A DNA stretch of 64,000 nt from JAJEFO01 sp022819605. Its GTDB lineage: Bacteria > Pseudomonadota > Alphaproteobacteria > Rhodobacterales > Rhodobacteraceae. The notes beneath the pieces were generated by a model that saw only the letters and a program-made list of their open reading frames with translations, was not told the origin of the DNA and searched no databases. Positions 61,112 through 64,000 of the stretch are shown here, in pieces; position 1 is the first letter of the stretch; each line of letters opens with the position of its first letter. Both the position numbers and the translations under genes were made by a program. Location: the NCBI GenBank assembly GCA_965221545.1, contig OZ244901.1:930001-994000 (forward strand). Reading direction: 5' to 3'.

Positions 61112-61378
61112 TCAGGCTTTGCCAATGGCCACTCGGGAAAGAACTTCGTTCGTGACCGCACGGGTGCCCATGTCCCCGCCGAATTCCATTGGACGGAGGG
61201 CACTTGCCGCAAAGCCCCCTTCAACGGCCTGTTCGATGCTCTGCGCGGCGTCTTCGAGCTGCGTGTTGCCGGACCTTTCGGCCAGATAGTCGAGCATCAG
61301 CGCTCCAGAGAGGATCGCGGCCAGCGGATTTGCCTTGTCCTGGCCCATGCCGCCAACGAGGCAAAACGCATCTTGCCG
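61112..61378 (-). pseudogene. 3' remnant of an isopropylmalate/isocitrate dehydrogenase-family gene
   Basis: The reading DAFCLVGGMGQDKANPLAAI followed by LSGALMLDYLAERSGNTQLE and RPMEFGGDMGTRAVTNEVLS matches the C-terminal part of isopropylmalate-type dehydrogenases. A stop lies in frame just upstream, and the N-terminal two-thirds with the substrate and cofactor residues is not recognizable. It is a fragment, not a working gene. Confidence 0.65.
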
Positions 61379-61715
61379 TCAAGGTGAGGGATGCCGAGGT
61401 GGCAGAGTCGTTCGTGGCCGAGAATGGCATCGCGATCACCGGACGGTGCCATGTCACTAGGACGGGGTCGCTCGACATGGAAATTTTCTCGAAGTCGGCA
61501 TTGTGTCGCTTGCCACACTCGGTGAAGAACGTGCCGGCCAGGCAGAGATTCGGCGCCGTTCCCAGACGCGACGTTGCACTCGCGCGACCATGCATCGTTC
61601 AGCGGTCCCCGGCAGAAGTTTGCGCGCGCGAAGTACATTCGGTTATCGTGGCCGTGAATTTCAACTGGTCGGATGCTTCGGCACCCGACGCTTTCCAGCA
61701 CGAAGGGACAATGTC
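61379..61715 (+). other. Gene-free stretch upstream of lacI-type gene
   Basis: About 340 bp between the dehydrogenase remnant and the LacI-type gene. Frames are open on both strands but without domain content; a weak resemblance of the minus strand to dehydrogenase sequence is too poor to call. It should hold the promoter of the regulator. Confidence 0.4.
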
Positions 61716-62747
61716 GTGTCGCAAACGAGAATCAGGAACATGGAGGAATTTGCCGCAGTGAGCGGAATTTCTCGACCTACGGTTTCCAAGTACTTCAACG
61801 ATCCGGCCAGCGTGCGGAAATCCACCCGGGAGCGCATCGAGGCGGCTCTGGAACGCCACGACTATCGCCCAAACATCTACGCCATCAACCAGAATCGCCG
61901 CCTCACCAAGAACATCGGGATCGTGGTGCCCTACCTGTCGGACCCGTTTTTCGCGGAAATCGCACGCAACGTGGAGAGCCTGGTCATCGACGCGGGCTTC
62001 CGGCCAATTCAGTTGAACTCGCAGGGCACCAAGCTCCAGGAGAACGACAATCTCGGCAGCCTCAGGTCGATCAAGCCCGCAGGGGTGCTTCTGGCACCCT
62101 TGGGGCGGACATCGGACCGGTCCTCGGTCGAGGCGTTCTGCAAGGATGTCCCCACGGTCTTGTTCGACAGCAATATCGAGCATCTGGGCGAGGCGTTCAT
62201 CGGGTCGAACAACGATCAGAGCATTGCCCTGATCATCGACTATCTGTGCCGATCCGGAGAGCCGCCGGCCTTCTTCGAAATGAAGGATCCGCCGAACCCA
62301 AATGCGTTCAAGCGCCGATCGGCATATCTGGCGACGATGGATCGGCTTGGGCATGAGCCGCACTTGATCCAGGTGGACGGGGACGGATGGGACTTCGAGG
62401 CCATCGGCTTCAGCGAGGGCATGCGCGTGATCGAGCGTCGCGGCCTGCAGACGGACACGGTCCTCTGCAGCAACGACCGGCTTGCTATCGGGTTTCTGTC
62501 CGCGGCTTACGAAATGGGCATGCGGGTCGGAAACGGAGCAGGTTGCGCATTGCGGGTTGCCGGGCACGACGACCACCCGTTCTCGCGATATACGTGCCCG
62601 ACGCTGACAACGGTTTCTCAGGACTACGCCTCGATCGCCGAGAAGAGTGTCGAGACCCTGTTCCGGCTGATCGATTCGGGCGAACGTGCGAAACGGCGGG
62701 ACACGACTCTGTACGACGCCTCGCTTGTCATGCGTGGGTCCGCCTAA
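61716..62747 (+). CDS. LacI family transcriptional regulator
   Basis: Regulator of 343 aa. GTG 61716 has AAGGGA 7-12 bases upstream and puts the helix-turn-helix at the usual position: MEEFAAVSGISRPTVSKYFN and SVRKSTRERIEAALERHDYR. The periplasmic-binding-like domain follows (TKNIGIVVPYLSDPFFAEIA, PTVLFDSNIEHLGEAFIGSN, TVLCSNDRLAIGFLSAAYEM). The spacing PNIYAINQNRRLTKNIG is a normal hinge. Target genes are not evident: neighbours are debris and an insertion sequence, so the cluster it controlled may have been lost. Confidence 0.92.
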   Translation: MSQTRIRNMEEFAAVSGISRPTVSKYFNDPASVRKSTRERIEAALERHDYRPNIYAINQNRRLTKNIGIVVPYLSDPFFAEIARNVESLVIDAGFRPIQLNSQGTKLQENDNLGSLRSIKPAGVLLAPLGRTSDRSSVEAFCKDVPTVLFDSNIEHLGEAFIGSNNDQSIALIIDYLCRSGEPPAFFEMKDPPNPNAFKRRSAYLATMDRLGHEPHLIQVDGDGWDFEAIGFSEGMRVIERRGLQTDTVLCSNDRLAIGFLSAAYEMGMRVGNGAGCALRVAGHDDHPFSRYTCPTLTTVSQDYASIAEKSVETLFRLIDSGERAKRRDTTLYDASLVMRGSA

Positions 62748-62850
62748 TCGGAACTTCTGGGAGAACAAAACGGGACCGAAGGCGCGCAAGCCCTTGGCCC
62801 AAGGACGGATTCCGGGATCCGGGAAGGGAACAATACGGGATTCGTGTTAC

Positions 62851-62870
62851 ATGTAAGTTGACAGGATGCC
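62851..62870 (+). repeat. Probable left end of the IS1634-type element
   Basis: The sequence ATGTAAGTTGACAGGATGCC lies 46 bp before the transposase start. A near copy, ATGTAAGTGACAGG, lies in the same orientation at 30531-30544 across the stop codon of the older remnant. The right end is outside the window, so inverted repeats and target duplication cannot be confirmed. Confidence 0.45.
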
Positions 62871-62916
62871 CCCCGTTGTGCCATAATCAACGGAACACAC
62901 AACATCTCGGTGTTCC

Positions 62917-64000
62917 ATGTCGTTCCATCTCGAGACCATCCCGAACCGCAACAGCCGCCCCACGATCCTCATCCGCAAGGCCTGGCGCGAGGACGGACGC
63001 CTCAGGAAGAAGACCCTCGCCAACCTCACCCAGCTGCCGCCCCACATCATCGACGGCGTCAGGGCCCTGTTCGAGGGCGGCGTCGCCGTCGCCCGGCCCG
63101 AGGACGTCTTCGCCATCCGCCGCTCCCGTCCCCACGGCCATGTCGCCGCCGCCCTCGGCACCCTGCGCCGGATCGGCATGGTCCGCGTCCTGCACCGGGT
63201 TCCGGGCCGGATGCGGGACCTCGCCGTGGCGGCGGTCGTCGCAAGGATCATCGAGCCGGCCTCGAAGCTGGCGACCGCAAGGGCGCTGGATCCGGAGACC
63301 GCGTCGACCAGCCTCGGGGCCGTGCTCGGGCTCGGCCCCGTCACCGGCAACGAGATGCTGGACATGCTGGACTGGCTGCTGGAGCGCCAGCCCTGGATCG
63401 AGAGGAGCCTGGCCAACAGGCACCTGAAGGGCGGCAACACGCTGATTCTTTATGACGTCTCCTCCAGCTACTTGGAGGGCAGGTGCTGCCCGCTGGCGGC
63501 CTTCGGCCACAACCGGGACGGGAAGAGGGGCAAGCGGCAGATCACCTACGGGCTCCTGTGCGCCGCGGACGGCTGCCCTGTGGCGGTGGAGGTGTTCGCC
63601 GGCAACGCCGGGGACCCGTCCACGGTGGCGGGCCAGGTGGACAAGGTCCGCAAGCGCTTCGGGATCGAGCGCGTGGCGCTGGTGGGTGACAGGGGGATGC
63701 TGACGACGGCGCGGATCCGCAGGGACCTCGAACCGGCAGGGCTCGACTGGATCTCGGCCCTGAGGACCGCGGACATCCGCAGGCTCCTGCGCTCCCCCGG
63801 CCCTGGCGCCCCGGCCCCTCTGGCGCCCGAGGCGCTGGTTCCCGACACGGTCGCGGAGATCACGGGCCCGGACTTCCCCGGCGAGCGGCTGATGGTCTGC
63901 CTGAACCCGAGGCTGCGGGAGGAGCGGCGCCGCAAGCGGGAGGATCTGCTGGAGGCCACGGAACGGACGCTCGCCAACATCGCCGCCGCGGCCGCGCGCG
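62917..64000 (+). CDS. IS1634-type transposase (runs off the window)
   Basis: First 361 codons of a DDE transposase, intact with no frameshift. N-terminal FHLETIPNRNSRPTILIRKA and LANLTQLPPHIIDG are typical of this IS4-superfamily group. The first catalytic Asp is in GNTLILYDVSSSYLEG (about residue 182) and the second in RVALVGDRGMLTTARI (about residue 262). The third (Glu) should lie past the window end. The element is the reference for the two decayed copies at 2980 and 29955. Its sequence is GC-rich and similar to the host, so it may be a long-term resident. Confidence 0.92.
   Translation, partial: MSFHLETIPNRNSRPTILIRKAWREDGRLRKKTLANLTQLPPHIIDGVRALFEGGVAVARPEDVFAIRRSRPHGHVAAALGTLRRIGMVRVLHRVPGRMRDLAVAAVVARIIEPASKLATARALDPETASTSLGAVLGLGPVTGNEMLDMLDWLLERQPWIERSLANRHLKGGNTLILYDVSSSYLEGRCCPLAAFGHNRDGKRGKRQITYGLLCAADGCPVAVEVFAGNAGDPSTVAGQVDKVRKRFGIERVALVGDRGMLTTARIRRDLEPAGLDWISALRTADIRRLLRSPGPGAPAPLAPEALVPDTVAEITGPDFPGERLMVCLNPRLREERRRKREDLLEATERTLANIAAAAAR

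Overview
The window is GC-rich with dense, mostly co-oriented operons, many solute-uptake systems (TAXI-TRAP, SulP, oligopeptide-type ABC, tripartite tricarboxylate transporter) and catabolic modules that use molybdenum, CoA-esters and aromatic meta-cleavage. This fits an alphaproteobacterium of Rhodobacterales/Rhodospirillales type. That assignment is an inference from gene content and style; no rRNA or tRNA marker was seen.

Layout. 1-2,898: end of a molybdenum hydroxylase operon ([2Fe-2S] subunit, molybdopterin subunit, MoaD-like sulfur carrier). 2,980-6,494: transposase debris (IS1634-type and IS630-type) around a TetR regulator. 6,623-11,813: a three-gene transporter operon (TAXI receptor, fused TRAP permease, SulP-STAS-cNMP-like transporter). 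11,907-14,187: a lone SDR and a lone CmcJ/NvfI-type oxidoreductase. 14,799-28,329: a 12-gene operon led by an XRE-cupin regulator, with a dipeptide-type ABC importer, a GAF protein, one HyuA, two HyuB, an Asp/Glu/hydantoin racemase-like protein and an M24 peptidase. 28,543-32,818: class IV aminotransferase-like gene, IS1634 remnant, amidase, truncated aminotransferase copy. 33,296-34,860: hipBA. 35,095-43,024: homoprotocatechuate (hpa) operon containing an aromatic amino acid decarboxylase and a class III aminotransferase, with divergent hpaR. 43,125-48,261: accessory island with an orphan AbiEi-type antitoxin, a decayed MarR copy, and a RecQ-phosphoribosyltransferase helicase next to a DprA-like gene. 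48,334-58,717: oxalate operon (gntR, oxc, frc, formyl-THF-hydrolase-like gene, usp, tctCBA, P-loop kinase). 59,236-64,000: DUF4143-type ATPase, gene debris, LacI regulator and an IS1634-type transposase that runs off the window.

How parts work together. The ABC/HyuAB operon looks like import plus opening of a cyclic amide, with racemization and peptide trimming. The hpa operon could take an aromatic amino acid through decarboxylation and transamination to homoprotocatechuate and then ring cleavage. The oxalate operon pairs CoA transfer and decarboxylation with C1-folate chemistry and a candidate uptake system.

Most notable: (i) the RecQ-PRTase plus DprA-like pair, whose domain logic resembles the ShosTA defence/toxin-antitoxin system; (ii) two toxin-antitoxin-type loci (hipBA and AbiEi), each lying between an intact catabolic-cluster gene and a decayed copy of that gene's 3' end in the same orientation; (iii) two enzymes that appear to lack the catalytic residue expected from their family (HipA Tyr311 in place of Asp; class IV aminotransferase without the Schiff-base lysine).
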